In this document: one piece after another, positions 1-11,579 of the stretch | Layout: every line of letters starts with the position of its first letter | How positions within the stretch are numbered: position 1 is the first letter of the stretch | Assembly (NCBI RefSeq): GCF_958295425.1 | Contig: NC_081149.1 | Span: 8,685,654-8,749,653, forward strand | Direction: 5' to 3' | Source: Solea solea | Taxonomy: Eukaryota > Chordata > Actinopteri > Pleuronectiformes > Soleidae | Length of the DNA: 64,000 nt | Program-made: the position numbers and the translations under genes | The notes under the pieces: model-generated | Told to the model about the DNA's origin: nothing | Seen by the model: the letters and a program-made list of their open reading frames with translations, nothing else | The model's database searches: none

Positions 1-919
1 TGCGAAGCGGCTCAAAAAGTCAAACCGTCTAGGACAGAGGCGAAACTAAGTTGCACCAAATTTCACGAAACTTGGTGGAAACATGTAACAGCCCAAGACA
101 AACTAAAAAGGATATTGGGACCATGGCCTTAACTCAACAGGAAGTCAACCATTTTGTAATTTGGCGTCCATTCTCTCGAATTGCACGTTTCATAAATTAA
201 CTTTGAGCACGATAATCTTATCAACATAAAAAAAAAAACATGTCAACTTGTACTGAACACATCAAAGATGAAAAGTTACCAAAAGAAAATTGGCATGCAA
301 ATTTTATAAAATTGGATGTTATAGGTATAGGTAATAGGTACAAGTGTTACAAAATGGCTCAGTAACACCCCCCCAAAAATCAATCCTGCTAGGACATTTG
401 GCGTCCATCTTGGCGAATTGCACGTTTCGTAAATTAACCTGTGTTAAATTAAGCCTGAGGAGGTTAATCTCACCAACATGAAAAAATATATTATACAGGA
501 CACATCGAAGATGAAAAGTTACTAAAAGGTCTCACAGATTCAAAAGAACGTGGTTACAGCATCAACCATCCGAATTTTGACCATTCGCCACAAAACAGGA
601 AGTGGCCAGTAACTTTTCTGTACATTGACTGATCTGCTCAAAACTTCACATGTGAAATAAGAGTCCCGGCCATGAAAACTGAGTCAAGGGCATAGCGCCA
701 CCTGCTGGCAGGGTGGTGGCTGCGAGTAAAACTGCATCTTTAGTTCGTGGACAAAACAAGACATTGTCATTTGAAGTTTGGGAAAAACCATCATTATCAT
801 TTGAACCACTTTTTGACATTATAGGCCAAATGACTATAATTATTGTTGTTATTTGCAGCCCAAGAAACAAACTGAGATCAAATGAGCGAGGCAGAAACCC
901 GAAGGGGAAATGTACTCAC
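1..919. repeat. snx8 intron with diverged duplicated repeat
   Basis: This stretch lies left of the last snx8 exon in the window and is presumably intronic. It holds two diverged direct copies of one unit, at 163-285 and 400-528. Both begin with GGCGTCC, share a motif GAATTGCACGTTTC, and end with a GATGAAAAGTTAC block. The style resembles dispersed teleost repeats. The open frames here show no recognisable domain, and none matches the missing snx8 C-terminal exons. Confidence 0.5.
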
Positions 920-988
920 TCTGTACGACTGCAACAGATCCAGGAAAAGATTCAGTTTTTCCACAACATCATCCTCTTCCCGGCTGCC
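920..988 (-). CDS. snx8: snx8 exon 10 (last in window)
   Basis: This exon encodes 23 residues, GSREEDDVV then EKLNLFLDLLQSYR, part of a BAR-domain helix that is highly conserved in SNX8. It starts in phase 0 after CCTCAG and ends in phase 0 before a GTGAGT donor. The next conserved block (the DLCERHEK region in human SNX8) is not found further left, so the following exon is outside the window. Confidence 0.93.
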
Positions 989-3900
989 CTGAGGAAATGG
1001 GCAAAACAACATTTATTACCCAGTAGTGCCATGTTTGGACAAGCACAGCACGGTGGAGCAGGTGATGATGATGATGATGCGAGAGAGGGATGTTTACCTG
1101 CTGAGCGGCTTTTTCTGACAACACGGCAAACTCCACCGACAGACTCTTCAGCGACTGACGCAGCTTCCCCCAGGAGTTCAGTGAAGAGGCCAAGGAGGGA
1201 AGAGTGGAAGTGTCTGAGCCCAGAGTGCTGCAGAAAACAGCACCAGCACACGGACATACTGTCATACTGTACTGTCTTAAATCTGGAACTAAGGATTCAT
1301 GGATTCATTTTGTGAGTGCAGTGGTTCAATATGGAGGACTTCAATCAATTTGAATCCATTAATTTGTGTTTCATTAATGTTTTACAGTGAGATATCCATG
1401 GATTTAGATTATTTTATTTAAACCTCACGTGTAATCAAAGTTAAAACTTAACGTAGTACATATTTTTGTTTCCCCACACTCGTATAGGGTCCCGACTCCT
1501 TCAAGATGGAAAACATGAAAAGAGCTGTAGCAACTAATATCATTTTGAATTGGTAAATGAATCCTTTCCAATATTTTAATTAAAACCTCATATTATTCAT
1601 GTTATTTCAAACATACTGTACACACATAACTAAACTAAAAGGATTGGGGAAATTCTGCAAACTTGTTTAGGGACCAAAAAAGACCCAGTCTTTGAGAATC
1701 ACTGGTGTAGATAGAATATAAAAAAAACCCCAGCAGCAATTGCAAAGAATAAATTAAATCAGCATGAAACCAACGGAGTGAAAAATAAGCCTCTGACGTG
1801 AAAGGGCTTGTTTTTTCTTCTAGAGTGTTTTTGTTTGTTTGTCTTACACAAGGTTGACTCTGCACTGAAGTCACTGAAGATAAAGTCGTGGAGATTTAAT
1901 TCACATGTGAGTTATGCACTTTTCCTTTTAGAGAGAGTGTTTTAAATGCAACAACATCATATAATAACATTTGTGTCCTCGGGATAGAATTTGGACTTGT
2001 GCTACACATCATCGATGTCACGACATACCTGAGCTCTTTGCCAAACATGAGGAGATCCGTCGCGTTCTCCTTCGAGCGCTCTGCCATTTTCTCCGCTCTG
2101 TCCCGCAGCTTGTGGAAACTGTTGTGGATATTTCTGATCATCTCTCTGCTTGTTGAGAACTGAGCCTGAATGTCAGGGGGGAGAAAGTCCTACAGCAGGG
2201 GAAACATACAACACAGTCAATGCCAGGTTTGTTCTTTTGAGGGAAATGATGTTGATGATGAGACAAACCTTTGCCTGAGTTGCAACTCTGTTGGTCATGA
2301 ACTCATCGCCGGTTTTCTTGTACGCGTCGCGCAGCTTAGTCTGAACATCCTGTTTGGGACAAAAAGAGTGGCTGTGAAAAGTGCCGGTCGCCATGACGGC
2401 GGCTGACGCCACAGCAGGAGAGACGAGTAGAGTACATACGGAGCCACTGAAGGTGAGGAAGGTTTTCACCAGCTCGTCCTCGGAGAAGACAGGATGCCGC
2501 GCCACCAGGTTAAGGAATCTGCCGAGTGCGCGTCTCCGGCCCTCGATGAACTCCCGCTCGGAGACGGATGTCAGCACTGTGGACACACACACAAACACCG
2601 GAGGACACAAACATTGTTATGGTAGTGAAAGGCATGCAGCGTAAGGACACATCAATACTTGTCGTTACGGTAGCCCCTCAGGACTTCCACGGAGCGACCG
2701 TCCAATCACAGACAAGATTCACAAGGGACAGAAGCACTCTCTCATTGAAAATTCTCTACAGCTATAAAATCTTAAATAATTCCAGACGGCCTCATTATCA
2801 TGACGGTCATAAGAGGGTTAATCGAGGAAAATAATCAACAGATTAATCGATTATGAAAATAGTCGCTCTCTTTCCTTGCCCATCGGGAACTACGGTAGCC
2901 TACATATTCCAGATTTGTCTTTATTTGCGTAGTGAGTTTCCATTTCAAAACATGAAGCCATAACTTTGTCTATAGAAACATAATTTTCTTACAGGAAAAA
3001 TGTATTAATTTTAATCGCCAGATGTCTGTATGTTATTTACATACAAAAATACTGGAGTATTATATTCAATTTCCAGTGATAAAATCCCCCTAAATGTTGC
3101 ACACTGCACCTTTAAGATGTCCATTATGAGTTAATGTTATAGGAGCACATTCGTGAAATCACTCCTCCTTGAAAAGTGAAAAAAATCCATCTGTGTTACT
3201 GGAACCATGGTGATCATTGTATACAAAAAGGAAAGCTGAACATATCAATCAGTAAAATTTGAGGCAAAAGAGAACAAATAGTCAGACGGGATATTTAGAT
3301 TCATGAAGTGAAACAGGCTCATTTAATGCACTGCTGCTTTCCTCATTTTTTGTTTTGTTTTGTTTTTTTCCTTCAGGCAATAACTCTGAAGAATGACAAT
3401 GTCTGGTTGAAACATAGAACCAGCAGCAGCAGCCGTTTGTATTCAAACTGGCAATGACAAACATTTATTCCTTATCAACACAAACACACTCAGCTAACAG
3501 AACCCCCCAGATATGATGTATAACTGACACTTATATGAATCAAACAAATGACTAAAGTCAATGACGGAGTAAACAAACATTTCAGTGACAATGCGACGTA
3601 CCTCCCTTTAACATCCTCTTTGGTGGCAGCGCTGGCACCACTCTGTAGGAAAATCTCTGCAGCAGAACCTCATGGAACACGTCGAAATCGCTGTATCGCC
3701 GGTAAACGGATATTTTGTAACGCTGCAAACAAAAGAATGAAAAGAAAATTATTAGAAAAAAAAGGGAAAGCAGGCAAAAACCTACTTCATAACCTCCATA
3801 ACTTCTTTGTAAGGCTGTCTATTGACGCAATGCCTCTTTGACAGCACATGCCTCCACCAACACTGAAATCTACATCATCGGCCAAGATTTGGATCATACA

Positions 3901-6900
3901 TATGCCTGAAAACAGCAGGAAAACAACCTTCACCCTCAGTATTGTCCAGCTCCTCAACGCTGTGACCGAGTATAAGCTCTGATGCTGCTCCACAAACTTA
4001 CAAATTTAAAAACAGGCACTTTATGAATTATTCATGTGTTTTTTTACCAGTGAATGGTGTCTGTTGTACTTTTAAATTGCCCCTTGGCGACACATTAAGT
4101 GATTTGAATTGAATTGATATTTCTTTCTGGAGAAACCACACAAATGTCCAAAAAAAGCCCATCTTGCAATGTTTCCAGTATCTGCCCTTAATGGGTTCTT
4201 TGTCGTCTTCGGGTCCAGGTCACGGGCCCAGCAGCCTTAGCAAGGAAGCCCAGGCCACTCTCTCCCCAGCCACTTCTGCCAGCTTTTCCAGGGGAATCCC
4301 AAGGCGTTCCTAGACCAGCTGAGAGATATAATACCTCCAGCATGTCCTGGCTCGGCCCCAATGTCTCCTCACAGAAGGAGGTGTCCAGGAGACATCCTAA
4401 CCAAATGTCCAGATAATTGGCTCCTCTGGACGTAAGAGGAGCAGCAGTTCTACTCCTCACCCTATCTCTAAGGCTGAGCCATGTGGAGGAAACTTATTCC
4501 GGCCGCCTGTATTCACGATCTTGTTCTTACGATCATTACCCAAAGCTCATGACCACCACCTCCCCACCACACCACTGCTTTATCCTCCACATGAGGGTCA
4601 CAGGGGTCACTGGTGCAAAAGGCGGGGAAGTCCCTGTACAGGACACAGGGCCACATAGTGTCAAACAATCCAAAAGACAAACAACAATCCACTCACACAG
4701 TCAGGTTGGACTGTGGGAGGAAACCAGAGAACCCAGGTCTTCTGACTGCAGAGGCACTACACCAACCATGTAGCCCAGCTTTTCACCAAGTTCTGCCAGC
4801 AAAATCTGTCCATAATGGCATCCAAAACTAATTAACACTAGTGGGAACACAGTCATGGAAAAGTTTAAAATGTTCGAACATTATAGCATGCCATACCTGG
4901 CTGGTGACCTGGTACTCCACGTGTTTGAGGAACAGGCCCTTCTTCTCAGGTATGAGCTCCACCTGGACTGTGTCTAAGGCCAGCAGCTTGTCCAGCGTGT
5001 GGGACATCATCAGCGCGTCCTCCTGGGTCGGCTGCATCCTCAGTGCGCTCAGGTCCTTCGGCTCCCCGAGCTGAGGTTTCGGTAATTCTGTCCAACGGTG
5101 CAACCAGAGCCAACATTTACTTTCCATGATTAAATCAATACATAGAGGGTGAAACCTATTTCCCAACTGGGAGGAATGCTGCTGTGAAAGCCACTTCCCA
5201 CTTCAACAGATTACTACGTGCCTGACTTATATTTGTCTCGAGCACAGCGCAGTATTGTGTTAATTATCCCCGCACATGTACGTTCCAAGAGGCTCGTGAG
5301 GTGAAAGTAATGTGCTGTGACAAATGCAGAAAACTTGTTGGAGCGCAGACGAGGAAATGGCATGCAGTACGCTGCCATCCTCGCCACACCTGAAATAACA
5401 GACGGAGAGCTTTGAATAATCACAGAAGGTTGGGAATGGATGTAAGTGAAGCCAGCATAATGGCTGACTCCATGAAAACCATGAAAACCTCCCCCATCAT
5501 CTTCCCACTCTTGGTGAAGTGAATGAATGTGAGATTTAAACACAACAAAGGCTTCCCTGGCAAAATTAAAACAAAACAAATGAGGTTGGATTTAACCAAA
5601 ATTGCAAGCTTCTATTCAATTGTGAAAGAGGCTAAAACTATGGGGTTGAAAACTACATTGAAATTCAATCTAAATTTGACTCTGTTTTATTTGTGACTCT
5701 TACCATATGACGAGTAATGTGTTTTTTTAGGTGTTGTGATTGATGACAGAGTCTCTTAAAGAGTAAAGGTTGGTTTTATGCACAAAACCCTCAGGACTCT
5801 GAGGGTAAACTGTGAGATTAAGTTGACAACAAAACATACGGGCAAAGACTTTTCCAAAGTCATCATTACAAACTGTTCTTGCTTCGTTGGATCAAATCTG
5901 TTTCTTTGTAAAAAAAAAAAATCGAGGGAAATACGAGAGTTCAGTTTAACCAAATGCTTTTTAAACATTCTCTTGGCACTGATGTACATTTCCATAATTT
6001 TTTCAACTTGAAAAAGCCAAGAACATTCATTATATAAGACATCTCAAGGTCAGTATTCTATCAAATACTGTGGAGTGGTTTTGTGGAATCAAAACTCGCC
6101 TTTAATAAATTCTTTGGTGACACTGAAACTATGTGGTCTAAAAACTTTGACTGTTCAATATTAATCACTATCTTATATTATATTGCTGCTTTTTATATTC
6201 CCTGGTTATTCTATTGTGTAGTTTATTCATGTGGGTGGTGTGGCCCATCTCGTAACATGAAGTTATTTGTGTGTGTTTTTTTGAGTAGTTTAGTATCATA
6301 AATACATTATTATTGTGAACTATACCAACCATACCAACAGAGATACTTTTATTTTGAAATTTTAATAAATATCAATCATCATAGTCATTTCATTGGCATA
6401 TCATTATATCATTTGAATAGTTGCTTTTTTCTTTCTTGACTGGTCCCCTACTGGCCAGATTAGATGATCTGTGGCCCCCAATTAATATGTAATTTGAGTT
6501 TGAGACCCCTGTCCTAGAGCAGGGGTCACGAGTAAATGTGGCTGACGGCAATTGAATATTGTATTGTAAAACATTGTATCTTCATCAGGCAAAGTGCCTT
6601 AAAACGTCTTCAGTCAGAAACAAAATCCCGCGTTTGCTGCCTTAAGCTAACAATAATGTGGACGCTGTCTTTAATCAGCAGCTTGTTACGAAGACAAACG
6701 TGTGAGAGATACGCACTCTTACTGTTCATATATGCTGTGCATCATTTTAATTTTATAAATGACATATGCAGGTAGTTATTTTACGGACATTTACTCAACC
6801 AAACCTGGGTGTTAATACGACAACAGTAGTGTTTTTAATTTTCAAACTAAACAGAATCTATTTGAATCAGTTCCTATTTTTTTTTAGAATAAAAGCTCTG

Positions 6901-9900
6901 AACTCGATTTTTTTGTGAAGATAAGCAAATAATTTAAGATTAGATTTTTTAAATCATCTGCCGCATCAGATATTGATGCTGGCGGGCCAGTTTTGGCCCA
7001 CAAGCCACCAATTGCCGACCTCTCTCCTAGAGGTTTCAACCACACGCTCACTTATAGTTTGTTTACTCAACTTTACACTAACCTTGTATGCAGTTCTCCA
7101 GGAGTTTAGTACTGGGCTGCTTTCCTTGCTGCGCGAGAGCGATCAAAGCGAGCGCTTTATAGAAGGACAACTTGCTGAGGAATCCGTCTGTGGAGTCAAC
7201 ATGCTCGGCAATCTGAGAAAGACAAAGACAATGTGACCTGAAGGTCAACACAAGGCTGCGATCTGAATTGAACTGTGGTTTGCATTCCTTGACACAAAAA
7301 AGTGCTCACTAGACACAAACGCAAGGATTCGCTGCAAGGACAGGAAACGGGAAATTCCAGGGAATAACTGTCTCTGAGGTAATCGACAGGCACTTTATCC
7401 TCATAACATTAACCTACAGTATATCTCAGCATTCAAGCAAAAACACCTTTGTCACACCTTCCACCTTCCTACACCTGTGTGCACCTTAGAAACCTGTCTT
7501 GTCAGAAGAAACCGCAGCGATGCCAGTGTTTTGTTTATCTAGTTATTGAGAGTGCAGCTATCTCATTCACCCGTGATCAGTAATTGTATCAGACTCATTC
7601 ATGAATAAAAATGGAATCACTGTGTGGCTCTAAAACAGGACAGTGTCAGGATTCCCTTGCATGATCTAAATTCAGTGTGGATGATTTTATTGAACGTGAA
7701 CACCTCACCTGGGCTAAAACAGCTTTGGAGAGATCGGTCCTCTGGAGCAGCCGCTGGAAGACTTCCACCTGCACTCTCTCGTCCGTCCTACAGTGGACGG
7801 CCTCGTGGATTTCTCTGTAATAAGACGGAACGGCTCCTGGAAGAGGAACAGCATCCACATCATGTGGTATCACAGCCACAATGAAAAACACATGTGTTAC
7901 CAAAATCATCATAAGTTAGAGAGGGAGGGAGGGAGGGCACAAACATTTCCCCAAAAGTATTTTCTCTGTGAGATGGCAAATCCTTTCTAAAGTGGAGATC
8001 ACTTATTGTTTATTCATTTATTTCTTTATTTATTTATTTATTCAACCTTTATTTGTACAGGTTATCCCATTGAGACACAGGGTCTCATTTTCAAGACAGA
8101 ACCTGTTGGACCTGTTTTGACATTTATTGTTGCTGTTTGGTTTATTCTTCACAACTGGGAGAATCCAAAAAACACACACCAGAGTTTGCTCTGTGGCTCA
8201 AACTCGTGACAGAAACCGAAGCTTTTAAAATTTGATTGCCAATATATATATATATATATATATATTAATGCCCAAGCCTGATTAATAGAGTGAATATATA
8301 TATATATATATATATATATTAATGCCCATGCCTAATGGCTACATTAATGCTTGAGCACGTATATAATTTGTACATGTTTAGCTGCCTTTTTTGTATTTTG
8401 TACATATGTTGTTGTTTTTAATTTAATAAACTATTATTACATATTACTGTTTCATTGATTTGTTAACATGGATGAATTGCTTCACCAATTAATCACTTTT
8501 TCATCATTCTGCTTTCCTGTTATATGTGAAAATGAATAAAACTAAAATGATGACTTTAGGAAAGAGGGCATACGATAATTAATCACTTTTATTGGACGTG
8601 ATCAAAATCACTGTATCAGCAAAAGAAAAAAGGACAAATCCTTTACGATCCATAAACCCTAACCATCATGTTAATGCTTGAAGAGAGACGTGTGACCAGA
8701 ACGTGACCGAGGGCTGCACATGTTTACCACGCTGCAGTAATCATGTCCACTGTGTGTTTCATGTTTTAAGATAAAAAGAATATTTGTAACTCATGTTGTT
8801 TTTAAACAGCTGGAAATGTCCATGCAACTATATCAAGAGCTCATTTGAGCCTGTATCACACTGATAAAAGTCTGTAATATCAATATCAGTATCAGTATCA
8901 GACATGAAATAGTGCTATTGTGCAACTTCTAGGCCACCAGTATACATATTTTTTTTCTCTGCTATTTTGATATGTGATCATAGATACTGTTTGTGGCTGT
9001 GGTTGAGGCTGTAAACACCATCTTGTCACAAGGTCTATGGTCCAACTCTTGACAGTCACTAGTGAGATGCCAGAGGAATTGACACGGTGACGATTGTGGG
9101 AAACAACCTCCAAAAGAACAAGAACAAAGAAAACCATTCAAACTACAGTGTACTACCAATTTATGGATAAAGTTGGACGTTGCAGCTGACCATCACTCAC
9201 CTCACTTTTCCCTTCCACTACTGCTACTTTACTAGGTGCTCTGTGTACCTAATAAAGTGACCAGTGAGTGTAAGAGAAGTATAAAATCAACCATTTGCAG
9301 GTTTACACTGTGCTACGTACATGGTCCGACTGTTTTAGGACACATATTGGTTGAATTTGAATTCCTTTACCAACACGTAATAAATACAGCACTGTCATTA
9401 AAGGTACAATATGTCAATTTTGAAATTACTTTGATTAATCGAGTAATTGTTTGGTCTGTAAAATGTTCTCGTTATGTACACAAACTAAAATTATTATGCA
9501 TTTTTAATGTTTTCTTATGGATATTTAGCAAAGAAACTAGAAAATATTCATGTCTAACAAGTTGATATGGGTTAATCAATCATCAAAATATTTGACATTT
9601 AATCTAGCAATCGATTAATGGAATAATCGCAGCAGCCCTGTCAAATATCGGCAAAACAAATCCACTATCGGGCATCCCTAATCTTTAGTTTCTGCCAAAT
9701 TAAAATAATGTTACTTAACTTTTATTTTTAGGTTATAAAATTTGTTCAGGTATTAAACGTTATATTTTTTAAGAATGTGGGGGGACAAGTCCCTCTCATA
9801 CAACCCTGCATTGTGCTCATGTATCCCTGGTGCCCACAGCTGACTTGATGGCAGTTGCCTAATCTTTTATTGTATCAATAATCTTGTTTCCTATCATATG

Positions 9901-10488
9901 ATTTACTGCCATCCCAGCACAGATTACACGGATTTCGAACCAGTGCCACAAAATGTTCCAAAACAAAGATAAAATCATTCAGTAAATTGAATAATACAAA
10001 AAGATCAGAGTCTTACCGTAATTGTGTTGCAAATGTTATGAAGACAATAAATCTGAGGTCATTCACTAAAACTGTGTGGAAATGTGCTGCCTGAGAAGTG
10101 AAGTGACCAGCTGACAGTTTTCACGTGGCAGGAAAGAAAACATCAAGACCCATTAACCCAGTGCAACACGTATAGAGTAAAACCCACTGTTTTTCTTTAA
10201 ATTCTTTAAACACACATTAAGAGAAGAGTAAAATAGCAGTTTACCACTCCTGGTCGCACTCACTTCATTCCGATCTTAATGTACCCAGAAGTTCCCATTC
10301 GTTAGTCCACAAATCGACTAGAGCGAAAGAAATATCCGCACTTCCACACAAATAACCCCCCAAAAAATACCCAAATCTCCCGACACTGCAGTGACACAAA
10401 ACACCGTTAAAGTGGAAACCGCACATTTGCGTAAGAGGAAGCGAGTGACAAGTTTGCGCACTGTACCTTCATGGATCTCTGCTGCCAT
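920..10488 (-). CDS. snx8: sorting nexin 8, 5' part (ten coding exons, 3' end off window)
   Basis: SNX8 is a peripheral endosomal membrane protein with a phosphoinositide-binding PX domain and a membrane-curving BAR domain, acting in early-endosome to Golgi sorting. Coding join on the minus strand: 10488-10467, 7836-7709, 7212-7083, 5087-4897, 3722-3602, 2576-2440, 2349-2269, 2189-2029, 1227-1098, 988-920. All junctions are AG/GT and phases sum to 390 codons. Residues 8-93 form a helical EH-like segment. The PX domain covers about 132-245 (RRYSDF at 165-170, PPKR at 190-193). The BAR part starts near 260 (RNIHNSFHKLRDRAE). The start is the Met in GAGACCATGG; an in-frame Met lies 6 codons upstream at 10506. 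The human protein is about 465 aa, so roughly 100 C-terminal residues are missing to the left. It is divergently placed to ttyh3. Identity is recognised from conserved exon sequence. Confidence 0.95.
1098..1227 (-). CDS. snx8: snx8 exon 9
   Basis: It encodes the TLGSDTSTLPSLASSLNSWG segment and on to LKSLSVEFAVLSEKAAQQ of the BAR domain. The acceptor is TTCTGCAG and the donor GTAAAC. The first base completes a serine codon split with the previous exon, and the exon ends in phase 0. Confidence 0.95.
2029..2189 (-). CDS. snx8: snx8 exon 8
   Basis: It encodes DFLPPDIQAQFSTSREMIRN followed by IHNSFHKLRDRAEKMAERSK and LLMFGKEL, the start of the BAR domain and one of the most conserved SNX8 stretches. 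The acceptor is CTGTAG and the donor GTATGT. It ends with two bases of a split codon that exon 9 completes. Confidence 0.96.
2269..2349 (-). CDS. snx8: snx8 exon 7
   Basis: A symmetric 81 bp exon encoding 27 residues, from DVQTKLRDAYKK to NRVATQAK, which link the PX and BAR domains. The acceptor is AAACAG and the donor GTTTGT, both in phase 0. Confidence 0.95.
2440..2576 (-). CDS. snx8: snx8 exon 6 (end of PX domain)
   Basis: It encodes SEREFIEGRRRALGRF and NLVARHPVFSEDELVKTF, the C-terminal helices of the PX domain. Two leading bases complete a Val codon split with exon 5. The donor is GTATGT after FSGS, in phase 0. Confidence 0.96.
3602..3722 (-). CDS. snx8: snx8 exon 5 (PX core)
   Basis: It encodes RYKISVYRRYSDFDVFHEVL and then RFSYRVVPALPPKRMLKG. 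It carries the PX signature: an RRYSDF phosphoinositide-contact motif and the proline-rich ALPPKR loop. It is 121 bp long, starts in phase 0 and ends with one base of a split codon before GTACGT. Confidence 0.96.
4189..4553 (-). mobile_element. Degraded LINE reverse-transcriptase 3' fragment
   Basis: Read on the minus strand, this resembles the 3' part of a common teleost non-LTR retrotransposon: a GHELWV-like block, an IQAAGISFL-like block, then an arginine/glycine-rich tail. It has several stops and frameshifts, so it is a dead fragment. It sits in the snx8 intron between exons 4 and 5. The exact LINE clade was not determined. Confidence 0.6.
4560..4790. repeat. Dispersed fish repeat fragment
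   Basis: The segment holds a CACATGAGGGTCACAGGGG motif and a GGACTGTGGGAGGAAACC motif, then AGAGGCACTACACCAACCA. These are hallmarks of an abundant, SINE-associated dispersed repeat in teleosts. It lies directly beside the LINE fragment in an snx8 intron. Confidence 0.5.
4897..5087 (-). CDS. snx8: snx8 exon 4 (start of PX domain)
   Basis: It encodes LPKPQLGEPKDLSALRMQPT, a helix, and the first PX strands DTVQVELIPEKKGLFLKHVE. The DTVQVELIPEKKGLFLKHVEY block is nearly invariant in SNX8 and is the strongest single identifier of the gene. Two leading bases complete a split Glu codon. It ends in phase 0 at TSQ before GTATGG. Confidence 0.97.
6440..6511. mobile_element. hAT-like transposon end fragment
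   Basis: The sequence ends in GTTTGAGACCCCTG, a typical hAT inverted-terminal sequence, preceded by a CTGGCCAGA and GTGGCCCCC block of the kind seen in these elements. The opposite end was not found. Confidence 0.45.
6520..7024. mobile_element. Non-autonomous hAT-like element with 8 bp target duplication
   Basis: A 505 bp AT-rich element begins CAGGGGTC and ends GCCGACCTCTC, an imperfect terminal inverted pair. It is flanked on both sides by the identical 8-mer TCCTAGAG (6512-6519 and 7025-7032), the target-site size expected for hAT transposons. It carries no transposase frame, so it would have moved in trans. It lies in an snx8 intron, ending about 60 bp from exon 3. Confidence 0.75.
7083..7212 (-). 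CDS. snx8: snx8 exon 3 (EH-like N-terminal part)
   Basis: It encodes IAEHVDSTDGFLSKLSFYKA followed by LALIALAQQGKQ and KLLENCIQ. The segment is predicted helical and looks like half of an EH-type domain. It starts in phase 0 after TTCTCAG and leaves one base before GTTAGT. Confidence 0.92.
7709..7836 (-). CDS. snx8: snx8 exon 2
   Basis: It encodes AVPSYYREIHEAVHCRTDER and VQVEVFQRLLQRTDLSKAVL, the first part of the EH-like region. Two leading bases join the G left by exon 1 to make Gly. The acceptor is CTTCCAG and the donor GTGAGG, in phase 0. Confidence 0.93.
7918..8340. repeat. Microsatellite cluster and repeat in snx8 intron 1
   Basis: The interval contains (GGGA)n at 7920-7937, (TTTA)n at about 8018-8042, a dispersed-repeat fragment with a CCCATTGAGACACAGGGTCTC motif (8040-8110), and two (TA)n tracts (8241-8265, 8294-8319), each followed by TTAATGCCCA. 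The paired TA blocks look like a local duplication. Confidence 0.65.
9245..9680. repeat. Tc1-like terminal sequence and dispersed ATCGATT repeat
   Basis: At 9245-9259 there is GTACCTAATAAAGTG, identical to the inverted terminal sequence of the Tc1-like remnant at 44283-44400. At 9425-9645 there is a copy of a widespread fish repeat, recognisable by TTTGGTCTGTAAAATG, an AAAGAAACTAGAAAATATTC motif and AATCGATTAATGGAATAATC. A related copy lies at 61630-61815. Confidence 0.5.
10467..10488 (-). CDS. snx8: snx8 exon 1 coding part (start codon)
   Basis: It encodes MAAEIHE plus the first base of Gly. The chosen ATG has a strong context (ACCATGG). An in-frame ATG at 10506 would add MTQWET. The donor is GTACAG. 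The exon may begin at 10536, where a TTTTCTGCAG acceptor on the minus strand suggests a separate 5' untranslated exon further right. Confidence 0.85.
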
Positions 10489-10536
10489 GGTCTCCCACTG
10501 TGTCATGTGAGCGCGAGAGCACCTCCATGTGATTTC

Positions 10537-11579
10537 CTGCAGAAAAGAGAGAGAAAAAACAAGTCACTTATTTCTTAAAGTTGTAGCGAGCGCTGGTGAA
10601 AGTCCAAGTGTGCGGCAATAAAGACTGACACTGACGTGCTCTTTAATGATGGTAACAGTGTAACAGCAGCTCTCACACACACACACACACACAGTGTGGA
10701 TGGATGAAGAAGGAGGAGGAGGAGGAGGTGTGAAGCTGGTGTTTATGCAGCTTCAGGTGATCTGACAGGACAAATGAACAAATCATGGGAGAAATGTGAT
10801 CTTTTGTCTTTGTTTCCTGGTTCCACTTGAACAACTTGATTTGTTTTTTTGTTTTTTTTAATTTCTGTTCCTCATTCTAACAATGCTGCTGCCTTCACGT
10901 GCTCCTCAGACGTTTTTAGTCTCTCCTTGAAATGGAATGCTGTGAGGAAAAGGTGTTCTTTTTCCCTCTTCTCTCCTGGGCAAAACCGAATCAGAAACCA
11001 TTTTTAACCAAGTAGACTATAAAAATATTATCCAATAATAATCTTAAGGGAAAAACGTATTGTGCAGAGTGCAGTGTTGTAATGTAACAAATCATTACTT
11101 AAGTGTGTGTATATATAAATATTTATAAATAAATATATATATATATATACATATATATGTAGCCTGATTAAATCGATAATAAACATGTAGACAAGTGCAC
11201 TAGACGAGCTTATATATTATTAAATGTTGAATAATAATATAATAATATATTATTCACAGGGCCAGTTTTCTAAAGTGTGGGGCCACAGGATGTCGCCTGG
11301 GGGCCACATGTGGTCCTTGGGAGCCCTTGAGAGCTCATTCTCAAACATCTCCCATTTTAGCTTGATTAACTTATTTGTGTGCACATAACACATGATTAAG
11401 AAATGTTATGTATGTTTGCCGTCGTTTACGTTTAAGTCACTAATAATTCCGTTTACAAGCGGTTGTCCCATAATACTTCCCCATCAGTTGTAGATAACTG
11501 GGGCGCCTCTAGATGTCGCTGTTGTAATGTTTTTGTGCCGGCGCAGTGAGCCTTGTGCGGGCCGGGCCGGGCGTCACGC
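10537..11579. promoter_or_regulatory. Divergent snx8/ttyh3 intergenic region
   Basis: About 1 kb separates the two outward-facing genes. It holds a (CA)n tract at 10673-10693, a (GGA)n run near 10710-10729, a TA-rich patch at 11110-11160, and a hAT-like GGGGCCACA block at 11278-11330. A GC-rich stretch (GGGCCGGGCCGGGCG near 11560) directly precedes the ttyh3 5' exon and is the likeliest core-promoter zone. No TATA box is obvious. Any snx8 5' untranslated exon should also lie here. Confidence 0.5.

Noticed and set aside
713..1315. 200-codon plus-strand frame
   Set aside because: It lies antisense to snx8 exons 9 and 10, which have correct splice sites and conserved protein; the antisense frame has no recognisable domain.
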